Positions 43,200 to 53,275 of a stretch of 64,000 nt of DNA are shown piece after piece. Within the stretch, counting starts at the first letter, position 1. Each line of letters starts with the position of its first letter. Origin of the DNA: Trebouxia sp. TZW2008 (lineage: Eukaryota; Chlorophyta; Trebouxiophyceae; Trebouxiales; Trebouxiaceae); NCBI GenBank assembly GCA_002118135.1, contig BDIU01000028.1:192711-256710 (forward strand). The letters run 5' to 3'. The notes under the pieces are model-generated. The model did not search any database, had not been told where the DNA came from, and worked only from the letters and a program-made list of their open reading frames with translations. The position numbers and the translations under genes are program-made.

Positions 43200-46100
43200 A
43201 TGCATGTACAGGCAACATTCAGAGCGCTTACTCACCGAAGCACCTTCCCGCAGCAGGTTCGTTGCGAGTCGCTGAGCGATGTATGCCTGAACATCGACTG
43301 CACACCTTTTCAACATTCAGCAATGTGCTGCAACAGTGATCGTCATAGCTGGAGCCACAGCAGCATACAGTTGCCTTGCTCCTGCGTCAGCAGCAGCAGT
43401 CTGCCAACAGTCACAGCCAGAGGAAGAGCACGAGTTTGCAAACTGGTCAGCAACGCATAAAGTCCGACCGAACAAGCTTTTTGAACCAGAGAGTGTGGAG
43501 GATCTGCAGCGAGCGGTAGCTCAGTGCCATAATGATGGTTTGTACAGAACTCATTTTGCAGCAGGCAGCAATGTCAGCACGCTTTGCTCTGGGTCTGTTC
43601 AGTGCTATGAGACATTTCCCAGTCTTCAAGCTGACTGCTGAGTGGTTGCATAGGTATTCATGTGAAGCTGGTCATGTTACATCAAACTGTCGTGATTGCA
43701 GTCAATCAAGAGTGTGCAAGCTGCAATATTGTACTTTCATATAGTTCTGTTGCACATGGTAAAGTGCTATTGCATACAATTCAACCCTGTTTCACATGGT
43801 AAATTGTTATTGCAAAGCATGACAGCAGTACAGTGACTTCTCTCCATAACGAAGAAAATTGTCCTTACATCAAATTGTCTTGACTCAGAGGGACCACTGC
43901 AATCACAATGCAGTGATCAATGCCCAACTGCAGTGTCCTTGCATCAAGAATGTCCTTACATTGAGTGTCCTTACAAAGAGACCTTACTGTACCTGGTTGC
44001 AAGCAGGTCAGAGGATACGAGTGGTTGGCAGCGGTTTGTCACCAAATGGCATGGCTTTCAGCTCAGATGGTATGCTCAGCACTGTTCTCTTGGACAAGGT
44101 CATCTCCATTGACAAGGAGAAGGGCCAAGTCACTGTGCAAGCAGGAGCGCGTGTGCAACAGGTACTGCTACTTTGCTGAGGTCATCAAAATCACCGTTCT
44201 CTTAGGCAATGTCTTCTCCATTGACAAGGAGAAGAGGCAAGCCACTGTGCAAGCAGGAGCACGTGTGCAACAGGTACTGCTGCTGTGCTGAGCTGGTAGT
44301 CATTCCTTTTTTACGTTTTAAACCTGCACTAGACAGGCTCAGCAGGCCCAGATAGGTACGTACTGGAGCAGTCAACTTTGTTCAATCAGCTAAGCTGGAA
44401 AAAATATACTATGTGTTTTGACTGCTACATGCCTACATGCCAGGCTACTACATGTGTTGTACTACCACAATTCAACTTACTGTGCAAGCAGGAGCGCATG
44501 TGCAATAGGTATTGCTGCTCTGCTCAGACTTCACAAACCATGTACTGAGTGTCACACGGTAAGTCACTACATATGTCATACTGCCACAAGGCAAGTCACT
44601 GTGCAAGCAGGAGAACATGGGCAACAGGTGTTGCTGCTGTGCTAAGCCGTTAGAGAAGATATATTGTGTGTCATGCTGTGACAAGCCAAGTTACTTCATT
44701 TGTCATGCTGCCACAAGGTGAGTCACTGTGCAAGCAGGAGAACATGGGCAACAGGTGTTGCTGCTGTGCTAAGCCGTTAGAGAAGATATACTGTGTGTCA
44801 TGCTGTGACAAGCCAAGTCACTTCATTTGTCATGCTGCCACAAGGTGAGTCACTGTGCAAGCAGGAGAACATGGGCAACAGGTGTTGCTGCTTTGTTGAG
44901 GCTTGAGAAAAGATATATTGTGTGCCACACTGCCACAAGCCAAGTCACCACATGTTTCTGTTTCATACTGCCACATGGACTGTCGCTTGACGCAATGCTT
45001 GGTCAAATGAGACTTGTGAAGCCTCATGCGTAGCTGAGGCACGGTTTACCTGTCATGTGTGATGTGTCGTAGGTCGTTTGAGGCATTGCGCCACACGGAG
45101 TTCACATGCAAAACCTTGCCTGCAAGGGAACAGATTCCCTACTTGACAACAGACTCCATATTGGAGAACAGATTTCCTTCCAGGGTTTGCCTTTGTCCTG
45201 CTGCAAGGCTTGTCCACCGTTACTGTACAACGTGTGATGTGTGAGGTGGCATGTGGCACAGGTAGATGAGGCGCTCTGGCCATATGAGTTGACCCTGCAA
45301 AACTTCGCGAGCATCAGGGAACAATCCCCTTCCCTTTCTTACCTTTCACTTCCTTTGCCGCGGTGCATTGCTGGTTCATCTGTCATGTGTGTGATGTGTC
45401 ACAGGTCGTTGAGGCGCTTCGGCCACATGGACTGACCCTGCAGAACTTTGCCAGCATCAGGGAGCAGACCATGGGGGGATTCACTCAGGTGGGCAGTCAT
45501 GGTTCCGGAGCCACCATCCCTCCTGTGGATGAGCAAGTACTCAGCATGAAGCTGGTCACGCCTGCTCAGGGGTGCCTCCACCTATCCAAGGTCAGCAGCT
45601 TCAACATCAACTGATAACATGTCTTTGTTTGCCAAATTTACAACATTGTCAGGGTTGATCTTGGCTGCCTAGGAGTGGTAGCAGAGCTAACATTGTAATG
45701 TATGCACTTTGGTGACTATTCTAGCATGGTTTATACAGTACATCAAATTTTCTCCCTGTATGACTTGCAGGACAAAGATCCTGGATTGTTCTACATGGCG
45801 AGAGTTTGTTTTAGTTGCCTTGGTGCGGTAGTTGAGCTCACACTACAAATTGTGCACTTTTTTGACTGTTCTCCCTGTATGACTTGCAGGACAAGGATCC
45901 TGAGCTGTTCTACATGGCCAGGGTTGGTCTGGGCTGCCTAGGAGTGGTAGCAGAGCTCACATTGCAGTGTGTGCCCGCCCACGAGCTGCTGCAGCATACT
46001 CAAGTTATGACTCGCCAGCAAGTGCACCAGAACCACACACAGCTGCTGCAGAATAACAAGCACCTGCGCTACATGTGGCTGCCATACACTGACTCTGTGG

Positions 46101-49100
46101 TTGTCGTCACCTGCAACCCTCACAAAGAGGTGAGTTGGTCAAAATTCTGCTTCCTCCTGTGCCTGCATTGTGTCTGGAGCAAAGGTGTGAAATGGTCTGG
46201 ATTGTATTTGCTTGAGTGCTTGCAAAATGGTCAGCGCCTGAGTCTGCAGTGCTCCTTGTGCAGTTGCGTTCTGTAAGACTCGTTGGTCCAGATGGTAATT
46301 CACCCTGTTTTGTTTGTTCTGCTTCTGTCACAAAGAGCCCTAAACTGCAGCCTTCAATGATTCTGCTTGCATAAATGGAGCCCCTTTGACAGGTGCAGCT
46401 TCTTAGGCAATGCAGCCTGTGCTTGCTTGTGTGACAGCAGTCAAAACACAGGACCCTGACACTGCATTCCCACTGCTTTGACATTTGCTGTTTCCAGAGA
46501 GATGAGATGCCATTCATCCCTCTCCCAGCCTCGCAAGGGCACCAGCTAGCCCCCTTCAGAGATTCGACTCAGCCTGTGTGGCAAACAAGCACAACAGTTC
46601 CACACTACAGTTCCACACACTCACTTTGGCGCTTGATGCTTTGAGGGTGATGAAATGCCATCAACCCCTTTCCAACCCTTCCCGGGTCACCAGCTAGCCC
46701 CCCTTCAAAGATCTGTCACACAGCCTGTGTGGCAAATAAGCACAAAATTTCCACACTACAGTTCCATACACTAACTTTGGCAGTAAGTGGTTTCAGGGTG
46801 ATGAAATGCCATCAACCCCTCCTCCACCCTCCTCGGGTCACCAGCTAGCCCCCTTCAGAGATCTCCTCCACAGCCTGTGTGGCAAGGTGCGGCAGGGGGT
46901 GTCGCCTGATCAGGATTTGCCTAATCAGACCATGGAGAATGTGGACCGCATGTCAGGCACAGAGCTCCGAGACCATCTGCTGGCCATTGACCCTCTTGAT
47001 CACTTCTGGGTGGCTAGAGTCAATCAGGCACATATCAACTGTACAAGACCAGACTTGAAACAATCTCATTGAGAAACGCTGTGTTGTACCAAAAAGGCAA
47101 AAGGGGAACATTTGTCATAAACATCCATATTCTGGTGCAATGATTTCAAAACTCACAGGATCACAAGTGTGAAACAGAAGCAGCTTGTAGACCATCTGCT
47201 GGCCATTGACCCTCTTGATCATTTCTTAATGGCTCGAGTCAATTGGGTACATATCAACCCTACAGGACCGGAGTTGAAGCGTTGTCATTGAGAAACACTG
47301 TGTTTCACCAAACAGGGGAAGGGGAACATTTGTCAAAAACATCCACATGCTGGTGCAATGATCTCAAAAATCAAAGGATCACAAGAGTGGAACACAAGCA
47401 GCTCGTAGACCATCTGCAGGCTGTTGATCCTCTTGGTCACTTCTGGGTGGCTTGACTCAATCAGCTACAGATCAATTGTAAAACCAAAACTTCGTTCTCA
47501 CAAGCAATCCTTCTTAGACAAGGGGCGGGAATGATGTAAGTGTGACTCATGCTGGTGCACAACAACTTTTTGAGACGAAATTTTTTGTGTTCCTCTTTCC
47601 TGGAGATGTGTTCTTTCTTGTGTTGAAAGCTGACTGGCTCGGCGCTTTCATGTCAGGCAGAGGCAGAGTGGTGGCGGCGGAATCAGGGCTGGCAGAGAGG
47701 TTGGAATGACTGGCTGCTGGGCTTTGACTTGTGCTTTGCCTCTATATTCTTCTTCCTTCTATATTCTTCTTCCTATTCAGCTGACTGGCCTTTATCCTGG
47801 CACCCAATGGCATGCACCCTCTCTGCATCTGAACTTCCTCCGCAGCCAACAGGAAGCTGGTTAGCTTGTGATGTTGGTGGCAGGCAGGGCCAGGATGCTG
47901 GCGCCTGATGACATACACTGATGATTTCTTTGGCGGATGATTACTATTGTGCATCCATCATCATCCTGTTGAGCCACTGCGTTCTGGTTCCTATAGCAGA
48001 CTGGCTGCCATGCTGACAGCTCATGAATCGGACTTCCTGTTGTCTTTCCCTTTTCTGCAGCTGATTCTTATGGGGTGCTGTTGCAGCAGAGGCAAAGCGA
48101 TGGCGCCTGATGGCACAGAATGATCTATGTCTTTGTCCCTGGTTTCTGAAGCTGAATGTTGTAGATTTCCTGTTGTCTTCTCCTTTTCTACAGCTGACTG
48201 ACATGGGATGCTGATGCAGGCAGAGGCAGAGTGGTGGCGGCGGAATGAGGGCTGGCAGCGCGGCTGGAGTGACTGGCTGCTGGGCTTTGACTGTGGAGGC
48301 CAGCAGTGGGTCCTGGAAACCTGCTTCCCTTGCGGCACCGTCAAGTGAGCACAGCACTTTCCAATCCTTTCACTGGACAAGGAGTTCTATGTGCGTCTGT
48401 TGCTTTGACTGCGGGAGGCAGGAGTGGTTGCCGGCAACCTGTCTTCCCAAAAAAGCCCTCAAATGTAGTCTCTTTGGCCAGATGCACTAGACTGCATTAC
48501 ACCGTCAAGTATACCTTCAACAGGCACACAATGATGTTGAAGGCAGCAGAGTGCTGGAAACCTGCTTTCCCTCAGGCATCATTAAGTAAGTTACTGCAGA
48601 TTTGACCACTCCAGACAGACTTGGGTTTGTGTCAACAAGCTGAGCATGCTTGCATATCTTGCTTTTAACGTGGTTGAGGTCAGTCAATGCTAATACCCTG
48701 TTAGTGGGTCTATCTTGTGCTTCTGCAAGGACACACCAGAGCATGCAAGGATTGATGATTGGTGCAAAGTTGATCCACAACCACATTTTATGCATGCATC
48801 TTGCATCTGATGTGCTGGTGATGGACATGCAGGCAGCCAAGTGGTGCAGATTTGCAGTACATGGAGGACCTGCTTAGTAAGATAGAAGCTGCCAAGATCC
48901 CTGCTCCCAGTCCTATCGAGCAGAGATGGACATGTGGCAGCTCAAGCATCATGAGTCCTGCTAGTGCAGCTGCCGAGGCAGGTGACAGTCAAGATCATCT
49001 TTTCAGCTGGGTGGGCATCATCATGTACCTGCCTACTGATGACCAGCGGCAAAGGGCGGCAATCACCAAGCGGTATGCACATGCAAAGCTTGAGTTGCAG

Positions 49101-49652
49101 CGCCTGTACACTGACGCATTACTGTCAACTGCATGCCTATTGTGCTGCAGCCAGCTGCGCACAACGGACTTGTCTGCTCGCCCGTTTGTGTTTGTCTGTC
49201 TGTGCTTGTGCTTGCGCTTTCAGCTTGCACTGTGGGTGTGTGCTTTGTGCTTAGTCTTGAGTGTTCATCGTATGCGCAACACAACAGAGGAAAAAAGAAA
49301 AGCCTGTGCCGTCAGGCGTCATAACAGGAGCCTCTGTCCCAAGAGGCAGGCTGGGGTTGCTGCATTCAAATCTCATGCGCAACACCTTTGCAGTGTAATC
49401 ACTCACTGATGCTGGCCTGTGTGTAGGTTCAAAGAGTATGTCACAATGTGCAAGAGGGAGCTGTTTCAGAAGTATGCAGCTGCTGAGCATTGGGCAAAGA
49501 TAGAGCCAGCTGAATTAAGCGGCAAAGAACTGCAACTGCTTCGCAAGCGCCTGGCCAATCATTACCCCATGGAAGACTTCAGAGCTGCTCGTAAACGCCT
49601 GGACCCCAAAAACATTCTTTCAAATGAATTCACTGATTTAGTGCTTGCATGA
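43200..49652 (+). CDS. GLDH: L-galactono-1,4-lactone dehydrogenase
   Basis: Exons 43200..43256, 43321..43537, 44007..44161, 45405..45590, 45890..46129, 46797..47027, 48220..48344, 48833..49072, 49427..49652 close in phase to 558 aa. Segments in order: membrane-type leader; EHEFANWSATHKVRPNKLFE; FAD loop RVVGSGLSPNGMAF; LTLQNFASIREQTMGGFTQ; GSHGSGATIPPVDEQVL; ELFYMARVGLGCLGVVAELT; HLRYMWLPYTDSVVVVTCNP; LLGFDCGGQQWVLETCFP; IPAPSPIEQRW; FSWVGIIMYLPTDDQRQR; AAEHWAKIE; RLDPKNILSNEFTDLVL. It oxidises L-galactono-1,4-lactone to ascorbate, passing electrons to cytochrome c in the mitochondrial inner membrane. The intron after 47027 has a GC donor (CAG|GCACAT). Five exons have tandem boundary copies. 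The start ATG 43200 is the least certain part. Confidence 0.95.
43856..43990 (+). repeat. Copy of dispersed GTCCTTACA repeat
   Basis: Same ordered blocks as at 12367-12510 (AAATTGTCCTTACATC, CACAATGCAGTGA, TCCTTACATTGAGTGTCC, CTTACAAAGAGA). It lies in GLDH intron 2, about 15-20 bp upstream of the 3' splice site at 44007. Confidence 0.6.
44120..44890 (+). repeat. Six-copy array of a GLDH exon end with its 5' splice site
   Basis: The exon end CACTGTGCAAGCAGGAGC...CAACAG|GTACTGCTGCT is followed by copies at about 44235-44275, 44474-44510, 44593-44630, 44720-44757 and 44848-44885, most keeping CAACAG|GTGTTGCTGC. Spacing of the last three is about 127 bp. Only the first copy continues from the FAD-loop exon body. 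Confidence 0.95.
45070..45480 (+). repeat. Three copies of the start of GLDH exon 45405..45590
   Basis: Acceptor plus GTCGTTGAGGCGCTTCGGCC-like sequence occurs near 45072, 45261 and 45405 (used). Copy 2 still encodes VDEALWPYELTLQNFASIRE; copy 1 is shorter and more eroded. Confidence 0.9.
45650..45960 (+). repeat. Three copies of the start of GLDH exon 45890..46129
   Basis: Copies of CTCCCTGTATGACTTGCAG followed by GACAARGATCCTG...GTAGCAGAGCT occur at 45771 and 45890 (used), with a partial copy at about 45650-45770. Period 119 bp. The 45771 copy encodes DKDPGLFYMARVCFSCLGAV before the repeat resumes. Confidence 0.95.
46490..46900 (+). repeat. Three copies of the start of GLDH exon 46797..47027
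   Basis: ATGARATGCCATCAACCCC through CACCAGCTAGCCCC and AGCCTGTGTGGCAA occurs near 46500, 46650 and 46797 (used), at about 150 bp spacing. The earlier copies lead into AAGCACAA-type intron sequence. Confidence 0.95.
46960..47465 (+). repeat. Three copies of the end of GLDH exon 46797..47027
   Basis: GACCATCTGCTGGCCATTGA through GTCAATCAG and the donor recurs at about 47165-47241 and 47385-47463. The copy at 47241 has GTACATATC where the used site has GCACATATC, so the used GC donor probably derived from GT. Confidence 0.95.
47650..48590 (+). repeat. Copies of both ends of GLDH exon 48220..48344
   Basis: A good copy of the exon start (GCAGAGGCAGAGTGGTGGCG ... CTGCTGGGCTTTGACT) is at 47655-47735, with decayed ones near 47880 and 48080. 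The exon end is copied downstream near 48395-48455 (TTTGACTGCGGGAGGCAGGA) and 48540-48590 (GGAAACCTGCTTTCCCTCAG). Confidence 0.9.
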
Positions 49653-50838
49653 ATCAGATATGACCGACTTCATGCACAGTTATGACTGAGTCCAGGCGCA
49701 TTGGTGACAGAGCATCAATTTGCCCTGCAGCTGACAAATTTGCTTGTTCTTCTGGGAATTCTGGATCAACAGACTCTTGTTAAAGACTGTATGCTGTCAA
49801 GACCATTTCAGATCACGGCTGGCTGGTTGTATAATCTAAGCAGCTGGCCAGTCCTTTGGATTGAAATCTGAAGGCATAGGTGTTGTCTCCATTTTCCTGA
49901 CCTTCTCGTTACACTTGATTGAGTTATGACCGGTCACAAAGGGTCGACCCTCTCCAACGCAATGGTAGCGCAGGCTGTGGTGCGCTACAAGCACTTTTCA
50001 AACTTGTCCCTAGGATGCTTGACCGTCAACCTATCTGCTTTCGGACAGCAGACTTGCTGGACTGAAATTGAATTTGAGAGTGATCAAAGGATGGGATCAA
50101 TTTCATGTAACGTCTTGAGCTATGCACTAAAAGAGCCAGAGTGCTGTTGACATCAGCACGTGTCTGACTGAGACATGCACGCTCACTGGGACAGAGCCTC
50201 GTCTGTTACAGCAGAACGAGGCTTGCTCCTGCAAAATCAGGGTTGTACCCAGCCAAAATCCACAGAATGTTGCCATACATACTGATAGTCACCTTGCCAG
50301 GATATCAGGATACAGCAACAACTTGCTGTCATGTGTGCAATTGCCCTGTGCACTGAAACTCAGCAATCAACAAAGGACGGCATATGCATTTGCTGATCAA
50401 CAGCATATGGTTTTGGAGAGGCAGCGCTCAGGTCACAAGCTCAAGGTGGGATCTGCATGTCTGCCAATCAGCTTGTTACAATCAGTTTGTGAAAAAGTAA
50501 GAGACTAGGCTTTTGGTGCATCTACACAACGCCTTCTCAGAACTGCCCTCAAGCTCTGCCATGCAAGCGTTACAAACAGATTCACCCAAAGTTTTGCCTT
50601 TGCTTCAGAGCTGAGTGCGTTACTTTGCTGAGAATATGCAGAGCCCTGTCCCTAAAAAGCAACCCACCGTGCTATGACTCATGTTGATTTGAGATGTGCA
50701 TGCATGTACACGTACACGGCTGGAAGCAGTAATGGACTAGAACAAAGCACAATACCGATTTGTTGCAGCGCATTTGTGCAGCTGAGCAGCAATGCTTGAA
50801 GGAAGGCATAGCACTGTTGCAGTAGCCGCATTTGACAT
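49653..50838. other. Intergenic, no gene recognised
   Basis: Between convergent ends of GLDH and the single-exon minus-strand gene. An open plus frame at 49926-50150 has an ATG but no recognised motif or splice context. Confidence 0.4.
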
Positions 50839-51471
50839 CTAGCGTTGTGCGACAGGTTGCCTCATGAACTTCAGGTTGCCCTCGTTCTGAGTCAGTAACA
50901 CAAAGGCAGCATTCTGAGCAGCTGATGTCCAAGATGTGCCATCTGCTGCATGCTCCTCGCTTGCATCTCCATTGGCATCAGCTGACAAGGGTAGGAAACT
51001 GACAGCAGCAGCTCCAGTGCCCCGGGGCACAAAGACTACCTCTAGCTGCTCTCCTCTGCCACACCTGACCCTCTCTTTGTTGATGAAACGCGCCAGCTTG
51101 ACTCTGCTGTCTATCAAAGAAGAGCTTGGCACTCTGCGAGCCTCCTTGATGCCTGTGTACTGGCACAGGGTGTAGCTGATCTTTTCTGCTTTGGTCCTTA
51201 GCCAAGCAGCCTGTGTGTAGCACTCATGCTCGAGAGGGACCTGCACGACCTTCTCTGCTGCAACAGGAACATGGGCAGCAGCAACAGCTGGGGAGGGACT
51301 ATCAGGTACATTGACAGGCCTGCTAAGCCCGTCAGAGGCTTGAGTGGCGTGATCTGCCAGCTTTTCTGAGCCCGATGCTTGCTTCTGCTGTCGAGAGCTG
51401 CCGTTGATACGTGCATGCAGCTCGCGAGCGACGCATTCGTCCCTGTGCATGGAGTTCTCAGATGAATGCAT
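50839..51471 (-). CDS. Single-exon 210-aa protein of unknown function
   Basis: The longest intronless frame of its kind here; ATG 51471 is preceded by open sequence without another ATG. The N-half is low complexity (SGSEKLADHATQASDG, Pro/Ala/Val-rich). The C-half looks folded: CYTQAAWLRTKAEKISYTLC, SLIDSRVKLARFINKERVRC, QLEVVFVPRGTGAAAVSFLP, then AFVLLTQNEGNLKFMRQP. The lack of introns is unusual in this window and may indicate a retrogene or a true single-exon gene. No family recognised. Confidence 0.6.
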   Translation of the reverse strand: MHSSENSMHRDECVARELHARINGSSRQQKQASGSEKLADHATQASDGLSRPVNVPDSPSPAVAAAHVPVAAEKVVQVPLEHECYTQAAWLRTKAEKISYTLCQYTGIKEARRVPSSSLIDSRVKLARFINKERVRCGRGEQLEVVFVPRGTGAAAVSFLPLSADANGDASEEHAADGTSWTSAAQNAAFVLLTQNEGNLKFMRQPVAQR

Positions 51472-51483
51472 TGTGTGCCGCAA

Positions 51484-53275
51484 GTACAGTCAGACGTCTG
51501 AACAAGCAGTTTTTAAACGCTAGGCAACTTTCGCCAGGATGCTGAATTCATGACACAAATTTCTCCTTTGGAAATGATGCACATGCGGAGGTACCTGCAG
51601 ACGTGATACTGCATTTGTTGCAACGGTCGTGACACACATGTGCATGACGATGGTACGACAGGCTGATTTGATCTGCTTGGTGTGTGAGCGGTAAAATCAT
51701 GAAGGAAAATACAAAAGCTTGGCCTGCAGCTGATCAGAGAGGTCATGACACTTCGACAGTTTCTGAGGCAAGGTAATGCAAACATCGACAAACAATCATG
51801 TTCGTAAGCTGTCCATCATTGTAGCGCATGCTGCACGAGGTCAGGTCAGATTTGCCTTGACGAATTTCACATCCATCCCTCTGGCGTTTCTTCATATAGA
51901 CTTCATGCATTGGTAGCATTCAGCTGCTGAGACACCTGCAGGAGCCAGACACAAAATCAGCCTGACATGGCTGCAATCTGCAGCACATCAAGCCTGCAGC
52001 ATAGACACAAGCTGATGCTCTGCTTGCAGAACTTGCTTTTCAATGGCTGACTAACGCATAGGTATACTCTGAATGTGTATATCCAATGTGCAAAGCAATC
52101 TGATTGCAGCTAGTAGACTGGCGTCGCCAACATGCCGAGCAACAGCTACAATTAGTACAAAGTATGTGCATCATGCAGCTTACCTGACTCAGGACATGAA
52201 CATAGCAGGCTAGTTCTCAGATGCTCTGGCAGCAGATCAAGCAGTAAGAAGAAGTGTTCTAGACACAGAGACCTCAGGTGATCTGATGCACTGTGTGCAT
52301 AGAGTACGGCATTACTGCAGTGCCTGTCAGCCCAAAGCCCATCCGCTATGTCTGACACACTTCCATTGAGGCAACATAGAGGCCACATTGGAGATATGCC
52401 TGGCATTCAGAATTCATTCCTGTGGTTCCATGCCGTCCAGCACTGGGACACATGGTCACGCAGGGTATGAGCAACAGCTTGATGCAAACCCAGGTGGTGT
52501 GGCCAGCAAAAAGCTTGTGGCAGCTGTTGAGCACCAATACAATCTCACTCACTCTGATCATGCTCAGAGTTGACTCGGAAACAGTGTTCCTAAGTCTATG
52601 CTGCTTCAAGCTGCTGATAGTGAGACCGAAGGTCACAGAAGCATGGTAAACACAATAAACATAATTGGTCACCGTTTCCAGCGCATGTGCTAGGTGCACA
52701 GAAGCATGGTGCTGCAGCAGAATCAAGCCAGATCACCAGCTTTGAGGAAGCCACGTCAAACATCTGGAACAGCTGCAGGAGAAAATAAGGAAGGATTCAC
52801 TTACCCAAACTGAGCCGGCCTTTGGACAGCTGATGATGTTGCTTGAAGACTCAAAGGAAAGCAGCACTAGGCCTTGCTGTATCGCTGACAATGACCAACA
52901 TCAGCTCATAACAGACAAGCACAGGCACAGCACCAGCTTTTGCACACACAGGTGAACACTGAAGGCCCTGTGACCAGTAACAGCAGCTCATCAAACGTAA
53001 GTTCAGCAAGTGATGACGGGTTCAAGTCAAAGCCTGTCACAGTAAAGATGATGACGTCAGTGTCAACCTTCAATTACCCAGCATTCGCCTTTGCTTGGCA
53101 CAGCAGCAACTGGGGCTCAGTTCTCACCTAAAAAAGTACAATGCCAGTGCAAGTTGGCACTTTGGGCTCTTGATGACACGCAATACAGCAAGCCACTGAG
53201 TTGACAAAGATGGCAGACCAAACGAGCCAGATTGCTAGCTTACTTGGTACCCTGGCACAAGTCCTACATGTCTTC
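51484..53275. other. Long stretch without a supported gene
   Basis: About 1.8 kb with short frames only, on both strands. Some GT-AG-like sites and CTTACCTGAC-type motifs occur near 52180, but no exon chain could be assembled. Confidence 0.4.
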
